A stretch of 64,000 nucleotides of DNA from Labrenzia sp. DG1229 (GCF_000521215.1 NZ_KI928950.1:137965-201964); one strand, 5' to 3'; shown: positions 9,001-17,722, counted from the stretch's first letter. Notes: generated by a model not told the origin, from the sequence alone. Translations and numbers: made by a program.

Positions 9001-10048
9001 CGAGCGGACGCTCGACCGCTTTGACGAGTTGCGCCTTCAAACGCCCCTCGGTCTTGTGCCGATCGCAAACTTCATCGACCGTTCACCTGAGCAGAAAGTC
9101 TCGTCGATTACCCGGCGCGACGGTCTTTATTCGATGATGCTGAAGGCGACCGTCGACAAGACCGCGGTGGACGAAGACGGCAAGCCGATCACGGTGGATG
9201 CCAAGGTGCAGGAGCTGAACGAATGGCTGGAAGCCCAGACTTTCCCGGACAATATCTATCTGCAGTTCCGCGGCGCCGATGAAGATCAGAAGGAGTCGGG
9301 TGAATTCCTGATGAAGGCGATGGTGGCATCGCTGTTCCTGATGTTCCTCATCCTGCTCACCCAGTTCAACTCGTTCTACCAGACGTTCCTGACCCTCTCG
9401 ACTGTCGTCATGTCGGTCATGGGCGTGTTGCTCGGAATGATGCTGACTGGCCAGAAGTTCTCGATCATCATGACCGGGACAGGTGTGGTGGCGCTTGCCG
9501 GGATCGTGGTCAACAACGCGATCGTCCTGATCGACACCTATAACCGCTTCCGGCATGACGGTTTCGATCCGCTCGACGCGATTCTGAAGACATCGGGTCA
9601 GCGTATCCGGCCGATCCTGCTGACCACGGTCACGACAATTGTCGGTCTGGTGCCGATGGCAACTGCCGTCAACCTGGACTTCTTCACCAAGACCGTCGCG
9701 GTTGGCGGTATCACGGCGATCTGGTGGATCCAGCTGTCGACCGCGGTGATTTCCGGCCTCGCCTTCTCCACGATCCTGACGCTGGTCATGATCCCGGTGA
9801 TGATCGCGGTGCCAAGCACCTGGGCCAATAGTTGCCGGGCTATCTGGGCCATGGCGTTCAGCAGGCCTGCCGAACAGGTCGCAGAGCAGTCAGAACAGGG
9901 TGAAGTCGATACCGACCTTGAACAGGATGTCGAGTGGACCGATCCGGACCTCGAAAAGGAACGTCCCGCCGCAAAGGTGGTGTCGATGCCCAAGCCGGCG
10001 CCTCCGAAGGTCCCGCTGCAGGAAGACACGCCGCTTGCCGCGGAGTAG
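6086..10048 (+). CDS. RND efflux transporter permease with large membrane insertion
   Basis: This is the inner-membrane proton-driven pump of the HAE1/AcrB superfamily. At 1320 residues it is nearly 300 longer than typical AcrB-like pumps. The usual layout is visible: TM1 near the N-terminus, porter domains, TM2-6 at about 330-490, TM7 near 725, a second porter half, and TM8-12 from about 1075. Between TM6 and TM7 lies an extra segment of about 230 residues (roughly 490-720) with four or five predicted helices. TM4 reads GMLVDGAIVMVEY, so only one of the two AcrB proton-relay aspartates is present (D398, followed by G399). TM10 has GIVVNNAIVLID. The last 65 residues are acidic and Pro-rich. 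It is co-transcribed with padR and the adaptor. Confidence 0.92.
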   Translation: MINMLEGVLRRPKTVFVLMIALLVAGVFSYINIPKEDSPDIDVPVFYVSIVQQGISPEDAERLLIRPMETELRGLDGLKEITAVASEGHAGIVLEFDISFDKDEALADVRDKVDAAKGELPADAEEPTISETNFALVPTITIALSGNVPERTLYQHARRLKDLVEAIDTVRSADLKGHREEQLEVLIDSQKLESYAITQQELLTSLSNNNQLVPAGYIDGGQGRFNVKVPGLIETALDVYSLPIKQAGEGVVTLSDVAEVRRTFKDADSYTRVNGSPAIALDVTKRIGTNIIENNLAIRAVVDEATKDWPETIQVDYMIDMSSNIFEVLGSLQSSILTAIFLVMILVLAALGMRSALLVGLAIPTSFMVGFLILSGLGYTVNIMVMFGLVLTVGMLVDGAIVMVEYADRKVHEGMEDREAYIRAARLMFWPIVSSTATTLVAFLPMLLWPGVAGEFMSYLPIMVIIVLTAALLTAMVFLPVTGGIFAMVTHFLARNAAGVLAFLFGVVAAVITVLYMLAGLDPSKSFGENFVSYLGIGLTAVAVVFAVAIPSYFAVRPFVRRYRRWISTRVEKENLKPVKQYRSVTFVSLAFEMVAVGFAAYFAYFLATSKPAIITDTIGSMFGYLSGLAQPLATLSHPMALDTGFYLVVFGFALVAVWAGYKTISPLVHLLEWIFDGARKGMGLGSRNGGSESDKPEELRFDASTVKGLTGLYVRHLKLLAGNPIGNVLTLVAVLGTCALIFISFSSDPTGVEFFVDEEPDQAVVMVSARGNMSAMESLEIVKQVEAEVLQTAGIQNVITSAFPPGGGSGPQFIGGVQDKPADVIGEMSLELAKYCCRRNASEIFAEIRDRTASIPGIRVETRKIEGGPPTGKDLQLEVKSTDYDTMVDQVARIRTKLDEMEHLLDQEDGRPLPGIEWQIEIDREQAGRYQAGIGSVGNMVQLVTNGVLIGNYRPTDSEDEVDIRVRLPADERTLDRFDELRLQTPLGLVPIANFIDRSPEQKVSSITRRDGLYSMMLKATVDKTAVDEDGKPITVDAKVQELNEWLEAQTFPDNIYLQFRGADEDQKESGEFLMKAMVASLFLMFLILLTQFNSFYQTFLTLSTVVMSVMGVLLGMMLTGQKFSIIMTGTGVVALAGIVVNNAIVLIDTYNRFRHDGFDPLDAILKTSGQRIRPILLTTVTTIVGLVPMATAVNLDFFTKTVAVGGITAIWWIQLSTAVISGLAFSTILTLVMIPVMIAVPSTWANSCRAIWAMAFSRPAEQVAEQSEQGEVDTDLEQDVEWTDPDLEKERPAAKVVSMPKPAPPKVPLQEDTPLAAE

Positions 10049-10073
10049 TTTTCCCGCAGATCCAAATGGAAAC

Positions 10074-10106
10074 AAAAAGGGCCCTGCATCGCACGGCCCT
10101 TTTTTT
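10074..10106 (+). terminator. Rho-independent terminator of the efflux operon
   Basis: AAAAAGGGCC (10074-10083) pairs with GGCCCTTTTT (10095-10104) and ends in a T run. It lies about 26 bases after the pump stop codon. Confidence 0.9.
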
Positions 10107-10198
10107 GTCAGGCCAGCTGTGACCGGAAGACACGAAAATCAAGACTTGCAACGACGAACGGAGCCCTGCACGGTGAAGATGACCGACCAGGGGACCCA

Positions 10199-11107
10199 AT
10201 GGATCATCGTGCTTTCATCGCCGGACTGACCGCGTCCCAACGCGCCGGATTGACAGAAAAATCGGATGCAAAGGGGCAGACCGGCCTCGCCCTTCATTTC
10301 GGGCTGATTGTCCTGGTTGGCGGTTTGATTGCGGTCGGCGTTCCCGGCTGGCAATTTCTCATGATGGTCCAGGGCATCCTGATCATTTTCCTGTTCACGT
10401 TGCTCCATGAAACCGTCCACCGGACGGCGTTTCACTCGCCCCTGCTCAACGACCGGGTTGCGAGGCTCTGCGGTTTTTTGATCGTCGTGCCGTCGGACTG
10501 GTTCCGTTACTTTCATTTTGCTCATCACCGTCACACACAGGACCCGGATAACGACCCCGAGCTAGCCGGTGGAAAACCGGATTCCGTATGGGAATACCTC
10601 GTGCATGTCAGCGGGTTGCCAACCTGGTTGAGCGCGTGGAAAACCCTTTTTGAAAATGCATCCGGGCGCTGCGAAACTTCTTTCGTCCCGGTCAACGGCC
10701 GTGACAAGGTCCGGCGTGAAGCGGTTGTCTCGCTCCTGCTCTACGGGTTTCTGGCCGTGGTCTCGATCGTAAGCGGGTTGCACCTGCTGCTTTATGTCTG
10801 GGTAATACCCTGTCTTCTCGGCCAACCATTCCTGCGACTTTACCTGCTGGCCGAACATGGACGTTGTCCTTTTGTCGCCAACATGCTGGAAAACAGCCGG
10901 ACGACCTACACGAACGCGCTTGTGCGAAAACTCGCCTGGAACATGCCCTACCATGCAGAGCATCACAGTTATCCGACCGTACCGTTTCACAAGCTGCCTG
11001 ATCTTCACAGCCTGATCCAAGAGCATCTGAACTCGACGTCTGACGGATACACCGCGTTTCATGCAGACTACCTGACGAACCTGAGGGATGTTTCGAGCAA
11101 GTCCTAG
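10199..11107 (+). CDS. Membrane fatty acid desaturase family protein
   Basis: This is a di-iron integral-membrane desaturase/hydroxylase-type enzyme (302 residues). The three histidine boxes are present: HETVH (about 77-81), HFAHHRH (about 106-112) and HAEHH (about 259-263). Hydrophobic segments near 35-75 and 180-215 match the usual four-helix topology. AGGGGA precedes the start. The acyl or carotenoid-like substrate cannot be deduced. It is a single gene with terminator DNA upstream and a MarR-type gene downstream. Confidence 0.88.
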   Translation: MDHRAFIAGLTASQRAGLTEKSDAKGQTGLALHFGLIVLVGGLIAVGVPGWQFLMMVQGILIIFLFTLLHETVHRTAFHSPLLNDRVARLCGFLIVVPSDWFRYFHFAHHRHTQDPDNDPELAGGKPDSVWEYLVHVSGLPTWLSAWKTLFENASGRCETSFVPVNGRDKVRREAVVSLLLYGFLAVVSIVSGLHLLLYVWVIPCLLGQPFLRLYLLAEHGRCPFVANMLENSRTTYTNALVRKLAWNMPYHAEHHSYPTVPFHKLPDLHSLIQEHLNSTSDGYTAFHADYLTNLRDVSSKS

Positions 11108-11218
11108 CTCATGTCACGCAGGTTCGCTGGTTGCGGGGTGCGGTCGTTGCCGGTCAATTTCTGTCCCGCCCATTTTTTGAGAACCAGGGCTCTTGCCAGA
11201 AATTGATGTCGGCAATAT

Positions 11219-11235
11219 AGTTGTATGATACAACT
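11219..11235 (+). promoter_or_regulatory. MarR-type operator palindrome
   Basis: AGTTGTAT-G-ATACAACT is a perfect 17-bp inverted repeat, ending 17 bases before the ATG of the MarR-GNAT gene. Its size and AT content fit MarR-family operators, which suggests autoregulation. Confidence 0.75.
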
Positions 11236-11252
11236 TTCATCTCAGGTGATCC

Positions 11253-12206
11253 ATGACAGACGCGTCCCCTTCCCTCGTACAGGACATTCGTGCAGCCTCG
11301 CGGCAGCTTGTCAGGGAATTCGGTTTTCTTGACCGGACAATCGCCGGAACAGATCTTTCTGGCTCCGGCGTCCATGCAATTCTGGAAATCGGGCACCATC
11401 CAGGCATCACCGCAAAAGATCTCGCGACCAGGCTAAAGCTCGAGAAATCGACAATCAGCCGCTTGCTCAAGTCGCTGGACCTGCGCGGGGAAATCATCCA
11501 GACCCGATCGGAAAAGGATGGCCGGGTCTTTGGTCTGAGCCTGACAAACACCGGTTGGGAGACTTTTTCCAGGATCGACAGGTTCGGCAACGATCAGGCC
11601 GTCGGCGCACTTGGCCGGATCAGAAACGGCTCGGCCCGCTCGATCGCCGATGCCTTGTCGTCCTATGCGGACGCGCTGGCCGGATCGGACGCAATTGATG
11701 CATCTCAGACACCGGGACACGACATCGTCGAAGGCTACCAGACCGGCATGATCGGTGACATCGCGGCACTGCATGCGCGCACCCACGGCGTCTTCATCGG
11801 CATGGGACCAACCTTTGAAAGCGTCGTCTCCCAGGCCATGGCCGAATTCATGCCCCGCGTCGAGAACCCGGTGAACAACAGCTGGAGCATCGTTGAGAAC
11901 GGCGAGATCATCGGGTCGATCAGCATCGATGGCGAGGACCTTGCAGGCAAGGTTGCGCACCTGCGCTGGTTCATCCTGTCGGAAAAGCTCCGAGGCCTCG
12001 GGTTCGGAAAAAAGCTGCTGCTGAAGGCAATTGACCATTGTGATGCTCATGAATTTGAGGAAATCCATCTCTGGACCCTCAAGGGCCTTGATGCTGCGCG
12101 ATATCTCTATGAGCGGAACGGGTTTTTTCTTGCCGATGAATATGTCGGCGACCAATGGGGCAAGTCGGTTACCGAGCAAATGTTCATTCGCAAAAACCCT
12201 GGATGA
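11253..12206 (+). CDS. MarR-GNAT fusion: transcriptional regulator with acetyltransferase domain
   Basis: This is a two-domain protein of 317 residues. Residues about 1-145 form a MarR winged helix (GHHPGITAKDLATRLKLEKS, then STISRLLKSLDLRGEIIQT). Residues about 160-317 form a GNAT acetyltransferase with the acetyl-CoA loop region RWFILSEKLRGLGFGKKLLL and the late motif ARYLYERNGFFLADEY. Such fusions are known in proteobacteria, but their ligands and acetyl acceptors are mostly uncharacterised. The palindrome immediately upstream supports self-regulation. It converges with a second GNAT gene ten bases away. Confidence 0.92.
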   Translation: MTDASPSLVQDIRAASRQLVREFGFLDRTIAGTDLSGSGVHAILEIGHHPGITAKDLATRLKLEKSTISRLLKSLDLRGEIIQTRSEKDGRVFGLSLTNTGWETFSRIDRFGNDQAVGALGRIRNGSARSIADALSSYADALAGSDAIDASQTPGHDIVEGYQTGMIGDIAALHARTHGVFIGMGPTFESVVSQAMAEFMPRVENPVNNSWSIVENGEIIGSISIDGEDLAGKVAHLRWFILSEKLRGLGFGKKLLLKAIDHCDAHEFEEIHLWTLKGLDAARYLYERNGFFLADEYVGDQWGKSVTEQMFIRKNPG

Positions 12207-12215
12207 AAGACACGT

Positions 12216-12740
12216 TCACGACCACAGGGACGGCTTGCTCCAGGCCCTCGGGACAATCAGTTTCCCCGTGGTTGGCGCGCCTGATCCGTCCAGCCGGACG
12301 GACTGCCACGCCTCCTTCCACCCGACGGGTATCGGGCACGGAGTGTCGACGCCGCAGCCCGGGTTGAAACCGAACCGCGAATAGTAGGCGGGGTCGCCCA
12401 GAACAAACACCTGCGTGACATCGCTTTCCCTCAGCCGGTCAAATCCCGCTGTCACCAGATTGCTGCCGATACCGCGTTTTTGAAGACCCGGAGAGACACA
12501 CAGGGGTCCGAGCAAGGCGACAGCCTCATTTCCCGGCGCAACCGAACAGAGCGTGAAGATCACATGCCCGACAAGCTGTTCTTCCACCACGGCAGCAAGC
12601 GAAATCAACGGAGCGGAGCCGCCCAGAAGTTCGTCTACCAGCGGAAACAGGTCTTCGTCCGGAAATGCGGCGCGATAGAGAATTTGCAATCCCGCAATAT
12701 CCACGGTCACAGTTTCCCTGATTGCGACTGGTTGCGTCAT
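12216..12740 (-). CDS. GNAT family N-acetyltransferase
   Basis: The 174-residue protein is a single GNAT domain of the YhbS-like (COG3153) type. The acetyl-CoA binding block is LGPLCVSPGLQKRGIGSNLV, followed by VFVLGDPAYYSRFGF, which is characteristic of this subgroup. Its substrate is unknown. AGGGA precedes the ATG. It lies tail-to-tail with the MarR-GNAT fusion and about 90 bases downstream of an SDR gene on the same strand. Confidence 0.9.
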   Translation of the reverse strand: MTQPVAIRETVTVDIAGLQILYRAAFPDEDLFPLVDELLGGSAPLISLAAVVEEQLVGHVIFTLCSVAPGNEAVALLGPLCVSPGLQKRGIGSNLVTAGFDRLRESDVTQVFVLGDPAYYSRFGFNPGCGVDTPCPIPVGWKEAWQSVRLDGSGAPTTGKLIVPRAWSKPSLWS

Positions 12741-12833
12741 CTGTTGTCCCTTTGATCCTCAAGCGACCGACCGTTCAAATGCGGGGAATGGCCGGTGTTT
12801 CGAATGCCCTGCAAACGACACACCGGCTCGCCT

Positions 12834-13583
12834 TCATGCCTTTGTGATTGAATTTCCACCATCGCACAACATTGCAGAGCCCGTAACGAACGAACCAGCG
12901 TCGGACAGGAGAAACAGGGCTGCCCTTGCAATTTCGTCCGGCTCCGCCATTCGCTTCAAGGCATGCAGTCCTGCGATGTATTCATGAAAGGCCGGATCAT
13001 CGCCGGCCATCTCGGTTTTGGTTCCGCCGGGAAGCAACGCATTCACCCGAATTTTTTGCGGACCGCACTCCACTGCCAAAACCTGCATCAGGCCAATCAA
13101 TCCGGCCTTCGAAGCAGCATAGGCGGACATGCCCGGAAAGCCGATGGTGTGACCGACAAATGTCGAGGTGAAGACAATCGATCCACCTCCGGTCGTCTTC
13201 ATGGCCGGGATCTGGTGCCTTGCAGCAAGAAAGGCGCTGGTCAGATTAGTGGCAATGACCTGATCCCAGTTTTCGAGGCTCAACTCCGGAAGCGGTCCCG
13301 TCTCACCCATCATCCCGGCATTGTTGAAGGCCCCGTCGAGCCTGCCGAAGGTCTCAAGCGTTGCATTTACGGAGGCTTCGGCGAAGTCAGGGTCGCAAAC
13401 GTCTCCGGCAAATATGGCGACACGCCCGGACGCGTCAGGCAACGACGCCCTCACCTCCTCCAGACGTTCCCTGCGCCGTGCGGCCAGGACAAGATTGGCA
13501 CCTTCCTCTGCAAAAATCTTAGCTGCAGCCGCACCGATCCCGCTGCTCGCGCCCGTAATCAAAATGGTTTTTCCGTGTAACAT
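12834..13583 (-). CDS. SDR family NAD(P)-dependent oxidoreductase
   Basis: This is a classical short-chain dehydrogenase/reductase of 249 residues. It has the nucleotide loop TGASSGIG (about 10-17), the NNAG motif (about 88-91), a serine in the SIVFTST block and the catalytic YAASK. The C-terminal DGGNS is typical of FabG-like enzymes. An arginine-rich ARRRERL after beta-2 suggests NADPH preference. The substrate cannot be inferred. AGGA precedes the start. Confidence 0.92.
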   Translation of the reverse strand: MLHGKTILITGASSGIGAAAAKIFAEEGANLVLAARRRERLEEVRASLPDASGRVAIFAGDVCDPDFAEASVNATLETFGRLDGAFNNAGMMGETGPLPELSLENWDQVIATNLTSAFLAARHQIPAMKTTGGGSIVFTSTFVGHTIGFPGMSAYAASKAGLIGLMQVLAVECGPQKIRVNALLPGGTKTEMAGDDPAFHEYIAGLHALKRMAEPDEIARAALFLLSDAGSFVTGSAMLCDGGNSITKA

Positions 13584-13667
13584 TTCTGGTTCCTCATGAT
13601 TGTGAGGCCGTCTAGATGAACCAGAAAACTGCTTCGAAAAACCCGATTTGCGAGGACCGCAATCGCA

Positions 13668-14552
13668 TCAACCGCCGTGATCCTTGTCGCGATCGGCAAT
13701 GTTGTCGAGATCGGTGTCACATTCGTCCCCATCGTCATCGAGGCTGAGTGTTTCATCAGCCAGGACAAGTTTACGATGTGCACGCCACGACATGGGGATG
13801 GACAGCAGATAGAGAACCGCAGCCCCTGCCAGCATTCGGAACGGATAGCTGACCGTGAGCGCAACTATCAGAACGGCAAGGACAATCAACGGCAAGACGA
13901 AATCACGGCGAACCCTGGTGCCGATTGTCTTTCCCGAATAGGTGGGCAGCCTGCTGATGACCAGAAATGCAATCGCAATCGTGTAGGCGGCCACGAAGGC
14001 AGTATCTGCAAACCAGTGTGGAAACAGGCCCAGAAAGTCGAGATATAGCGGGAGAAGAACTGTCAAGGCGCCTGCAGGAGCCGGCACACCGGTAAAGAAC
14101 CTGGAGGCCCATGCGGGTTTGTCGGGATCTTCCAGCGCAACGTTGAAACGCGCCAGGCGCAACGCCATCGAAATGGCAAAAATCAGCGCCGCAATCCAGC
14201 CCAGATTGCCCGCGTCCTTGAGCAGCCAGAGATAAAGCATCAATGCCGGAACGACCCCGAAATTGACAAAGTCGGACAGGGAATCCAGTTCTGCACCGAA
14301 CTTTGACGTCCCCTTCATCATGCGTGCAACACGCCCGTCGAGACCATCCAGGACAGCAGCAACGAGCACCGCGCCGACAGCAAATTCCCAGCGATCGTCA
14401 AACGCCATGCGAACGGCTGTCAAACCGGAGCAAAGCGCCAGCAATGTCACCATGTTGGGTACGATCAGGCGCATCGGGACACGTCGGAAACGCGGTGTTC
14501 GACGCTCTCTGTTTTCCCCGTTTTCTGAACCGTCTGACACCGCCGGCCTCAA
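13668..14552 (-). CDS. pssA: CDP-diacylglycerol-serine O-phosphatidyltransferase
   Basis: PssA makes phosphatidylserine from CDP-diacylglycerol and L-serine in the membrane. The 294-residue protein carries the CDP-alcohol phosphotransferase signature DGLDGRVAR...GAELDSLSD (about 70-95). About seven further hydrophobic helices follow, and the C-terminal tail is strongly acidic. The start is a TTG whose TGA overlap (TTGA) with the psd stop indicates coupling. A later ATG at codon 27 is possible but would remove a conserved-looking N-terminal segment. The pair psd-pssA gives the two last steps to phosphatidylethanolamine. Confidence 0.93.
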   Translation of the reverse strand: MRPAVSDGSENGENRERRTPRFRRVPMRLIVPNMVTLLALCSGLTAVRMAFDDRWEFAVGAVLVAAVLDGLDGRVARMMKGTSKFGAELDSLSDFVNFGVVPALMLYLWLLKDAGNLGWIAALIFAISMALRLARFNVALEDPDKPAWASRFFTGVPAPAGALTVLLPLYLDFLGLFPHWFADTAFVAAYTIAIAFLVISRLPTYSGKTIGTRVRRDFVLPLIVLAVLIVALTVSYPFRMLAGAAVLYLLSIPMSWRAHRKLVLADETLSLDDDGDECDTDLDNIADRDKDHGG

Positions 14553-15253
14553 CTCACGCGGGTCAAAGGTTGCGCTGGCGCCTGAGGCTGAGTCAGATCG
14601 GCCAGAACAGTTTCACCCGCGATCATGGTCTGCCCGAGCGACACTTTCGGCTGTGTGTCTGCCGGGAAATAGACATCAAGCCGCGAACCGAAACGGATCA
14701 GGCCGAAACGTTCCCCGGCAGAGATTGACTCACCTTCGCGAACAAAACACACGATCCGGCGCGCAACCAGTCCGGCAATCTGCACGACGCCGATACGGGT
14801 GTCGCCCATCTCAATTATCAGCCCGTTGCGCTCGTTGTCGTCGCTTGCCTTGTCGAGTTCAGCGTTCAAAAACTTGCCTGCACGGTAGGCCACGCGCGAG
14901 ATCGAGCCCCCAACAGGTGCACGGTTCACATGGCAATTGAATACATTCATGAAGATGGAAACCCGCATCAGCGGCTCAGTGCCGAGTTCCAGTTCTGCAG
15001 GCGGGTGGGCGAGTCCCAGAAGGCTGACAACCCCGTCCGCAGGGGAAATCACCAGACCTTCACCAACAGGTGTCACCCTTTTGGGATCGCGGAAGAAATA
15101 GCAGATCCAACCGGTCAACAGGAGGCCAATCCAGAACAGCGGGTCGATAAACCAGCCAACAACCAATGTTGCAACGAGCGAAATTGCTATGAAAGGCCAG
15201 CCTTCCCGGTGAATCGGGACCATGGCTTTGGTGACGGAATCGATAATCGACAT
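14549..15253 (-). CDS. psd: Phosphatidylserine decarboxylase proenzyme
   Basis: Psd decarboxylates phosphatidylserine to phosphatidylethanolamine. It is a self-cleaving pyruvoyl enzyme at the inner membrane. The 234-residue protein is of the short type. It has an N-terminal membrane segment (FIAISLVATLVVGWF), the block FMNVFNCHVNRAPVGG and the processing site GLIRFGSR, where cleavage between Gly and Ser generates the pyruvoyl group. The ATG at 15253 follows a TTG codon and has a GGA-rich ribosome site. The gene overlaps the start of pssA by four bases. Confidence 0.95.
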   Translation of the reverse strand: MSIIDSVTKAMVPIHREGWPFIAISLVATLVVGWFIDPLFWIGLLLTGWICYFFRDPKRVTPVGEGLVISPADGVVSLLGLAHPPAELELGTEPLMRVSIFMNVFNCHVNRAPVGGSISRVAYRAGKFLNAELDKASDDNERNGLIIEMGDTRIGVVQIAGLVARRIVCFVREGESISAGERFGLIRFGSRLDVYFPADTQPKVSLGQTMIAGETVLADLTQPQAPAQPLTRVS

Positions 15254-15536
15254 CAAGACTTTCCGAATTCAGAACGGGAACGGCTCGTTCCTGGACAATT
15301 GTAGCCCGAGGTCGCGGCGAGCCGACACGCACCCATTGCGCTTGCTTGTTTCTCAGCTTCTAGAGACTTTTTCGGTCCCTGAGAACAGTTATTTCCCAAA
15401 CTCGTGACTTATTCACTCACTCGAACGCTTCCAACGTCCTGATGAAATTGGACCGGACCTGACCGGTGCACGACACAGGAACAAATATCGCAGTGCAAGA
15501 AAAGGAATTGTTCCCAGATACCCTTAGTTCATCCGT

Positions 15537-16541
15537 CTATTCGAAACCACAGGCTTCCATGCTCGTTGCGACCGCTCGGTAGGCCCCGTCGACATTGAGG
15601 CAACCGGACTCCCACATTCCGCGCATGGTCTCGACATCGTCGGTGAAATAGACGCCGAACCCATGCGGTTTGCCTTCCCGATACTGGCCCTCGTGGCTGT
15701 TTCCATTTGCCCATGAAAAAAAGCCCTGCCCATGGAACAGTCCGCGCTGAAATTCACCCTCGTAGCGGTCGCCGTTCCTGAGAGACAAAACGCCGTGTCC
15801 GTCGAACAGATCGTCTTTGAAACCGCCCTCATAGTGATTGCCGCGCGCGAAATTGAAGACACCAATTCCGTTGAACATGTCTTCCCTGAAGTCGCCTTCA
15901 TAATGATTGCCGTTGGCAAACAAAAAGACGCCGGTACCGTGGAACATGTTTTCCCTGAATTCACCCTTGTAGCTGTTCCCGTTTTTGAATTCAAAAACAC
16001 CCTGACCGGAAAAATCTCCCATGAGAAACCCACCCTCGTATCGGGTGCCATCTGTCCATACAAAAACGCCTTGTCCATGGCTGTTCCCGTTGCGCATGCC
16101 TCCTTCGTAGGTGTCCAACATCCTTTTGTTCAAATGCACATACGACCACTCGATGCGTCCCCTGCCGGAGGCTACGCCATTGGTACAGTCTCCCGTATAA
16201 GTCATGGTTTCCTGTGGCATCGGATAGGTATTCCACACCTTGCAATCCCGGTTTCCTGCCACTTGCCAGCCAGGTGCTGTCGCTCCGTGTTTTCGTTCAA
16301 GACGCTTGATCAGTTCCCGGTCCAGGTGACCGGTTACGGGAAGTTGCCAGTCGGTCTGATAATGCCCGATTGCCACGACTGTCTGCCAGCCGAGGGAGCC
16401 ATCGATTGCACCGGCATCATAGCCAAGATCAGTCAACTCCTGCTGAACAGAGAGAATTTCGTCCTTGGAAAAGATTGCCTGGGCTGATGTACCGGTGGTC
16501 AGAGCAAAGAAAACTATTGCTGCACAAAGAACTTTCACCAC
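15537..16541 (-). CDS. Exported MORN-repeat protein with peptidoglycan-binding domain
   Basis: The 334-residue protein has a Sec signal (MVKVLCAAIVFFALTTGTSA). A PG_binding_1-like domain follows at about 27-85 (ELTDLGYDAGAIDGSLGWQT). After that come about seven MORN repeats of 23 residues between about 140 and 310 (units such as GVFEFKNGNSYKGEF and GVFNFARGNHYEGGF), and two cysteines lie near the C-terminus. MORN repeats form extended beta hairpins that bind lipids or proteins. In the periplasm it could link membrane and wall, but no function is known. The start is GTG with a weak ribosome site. Confidence 0.85.
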   Translation of the reverse strand: MVKVLCAAIVFFALTTGTSAQAIFSKDEILSVQQELTDLGYDAGAIDGSLGWQTVVAIGHYQTDWQLPVTGHLDRELIKRLERKHGATAPGWQVAGNRDCKVWNTYPMPQETMTYTGDCTNGVASGRGRIEWSYVHLNKRMLDTYEGGMRNGNSHGQGVFVWTDGTRYEGGFLMGDFSGQGVFEFKNGNSYKGEFRENMFHGTGVFLFANGNHYEGDFREDMFNGIGVFNFARGNHYEGGFKDDLFDGHGVLSLRNGDRYEGEFQRGLFHGQGFFSWANGNSHEGQYREGKPHGFGVYFTDDVETMRGMWESGCLNVDGAYRAVATSMEACGFE

Positions 16542-16714
16542 TCAGAAGCCCGCTATCACAAATTGCATTTCACAGATAATTGCCCAAGAATCATGTGGTT
16601 CGCAAGATCGCCGCGTCTCTCCCCGTGCTGTTTAAGTTCGAATTTCTCCAAGTGACCGGAGTAACACGCTTGCAACAGACCTGGTCCCACTCAGGCTATT
16701 CTTTCAGGGCATTC

Positions 16715-17626
16715 CTATTTTTCCCGGTATTCAGTTTCCCAATAGGCCGGCCTGCCGTATTTCGAGATCAGAAAGTCTACCAGTGCGGTGACTTTGGGTG
16801 GAATGAACTTGGCGGGCGGGTAGACGGCAAAAATGTTGCCGGTGCGGGAAACCGGATAGTTCTCCATCACCGCGACAAGTTTGCCGTCACGAAGGTCCTC
16901 CCACACATGTGCCAGCGATTTCACGGTCAGGCCAAGCCCGTAGATGGCCGCGTCATAGGCAAAGTCGCCACTATCTCCGGAGATTACCGGATCCTCGAGA
17001 TGATAGCCGATTTCCCCTTCCGGGCCTTCGAAATACCAGACAGGCATCGGGTCGAAGCCAACACAGTCGTGGTTGCGCAGATCGTCCGGTGTCTTCGGCG
17101 CTCCCTTTCTCGCTATGTATTCGGGACTGGCGCACAGGACCCTCGGGTTTCCACCAAGCTTTCTCGCAATCAGGCTGGAGTCCGGCAACGGAGCTCCCCT
17201 GATCGCCATATCGTAACCTTCTGCCACCAGGTCCACGATCCGGTCGGTCATGTCGACTTCCAGCCTGAGTTCCGGATAAAGCTGCCTGAATTCAGGAAGG
17301 TAGGGCAGAATGTGCTTGCGGCCGAAGAATACGTTGAGAGACATGCGCAACATGCCGCGGGGCGTATCTTCCGCCGCGTCGATCAGTGCACGGGCACGAT
17401 CCATTTCGCCCAGTGCGTTGCTGGTATGGCGCAAAAAGACCTGACCGGCCTCGGTCAGTCCCGTGCGCCTGGTTGTGCGGGCAACCAGTTGGGAACCGAG
17501 TTCCTTTTCCAGGTTGCTCAGGCGACTGCTGGCAGCTGAGGGAGACAAGCCGAATTCCCGACCAGCCGCAGACAGGCTGCCGAGTTCAGCCACACGTTTG
17601 AAGAATTTCAGATCGTCTAGTCGCAT
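16715..17626 (-). CDS. LysR family transcriptional regulator
   Basis: The 303-residue regulator begins with the LysR helix-turn-helix (MRLDDLKFFKRVAELGSLSA, then FGLSPSAASSRLSNLEKELG). It continues with a substrate-binding domain from about residue 90. The ATG at 17624-17626 is used because LysR proteins start there; the longer ORF upstream is non-coding. Its promoter region overlaps a TTCGAAA palindrome and faces a small divergent ORF, the usual LysR arrangement. The inducer is unknown. Confidence 0.92.
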   Translation of the reverse strand: MRLDDLKFFKRVAELGSLSAAGREFGLSPSAASSRLSNLEKELGSQLVARTTRRTGLTEAGQVFLRHTSNALGEMDRARALIDAAEDTPRGMLRMSLNVFFGRKHILPYLPEFRQLYPELRLEVDMTDRIVDLVAEGYDMAIRGAPLPDSSLIARKLGGNPRVLCASPEYIARKGAPKTPDDLRNHDCVGFDPMPVWYFEGPEGEIGYHLEDPVISGDSGDFAYDAAIYGLGLTVKSLAHVWEDLRDGKLVAVMENYPVSRTGNIFAVYPPAKFIPPKVTALVDFLISKYGRPAYWETEYREK

Positions 17627-17628
17627 TA

Positions 17629-17676
17629 TTCGAAACTTTCGAAAGATATGTTCCAGATTACCCCAATTCTTCGAAA
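17629..17676. promoter_or_regulatory. TTCGAAA half-sites between lysR and a divergent small ORF
   Basis: TTCGAAA-C-TTTCGAA (17629-17643) is a perfect 15-bp inverted repeat abutting the LysR start. A third TTCGAAA copy lies at 17670-17676 in the same spacer. The array fits an autoregulatory LysR site or another repressor. Confidence 0.55.
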
Positions 17677-17722
17677 CCCCGCAATATGTGAAAACAGGCT
17701 CACGACACGAAAGGAGCCTGTC

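Noticed and set aside
15524..16078. 184-codon ORF in another frame of the MORN gene
   Set aside because: It is a shadow caused by the repetitive DNA of the MORN repeats.
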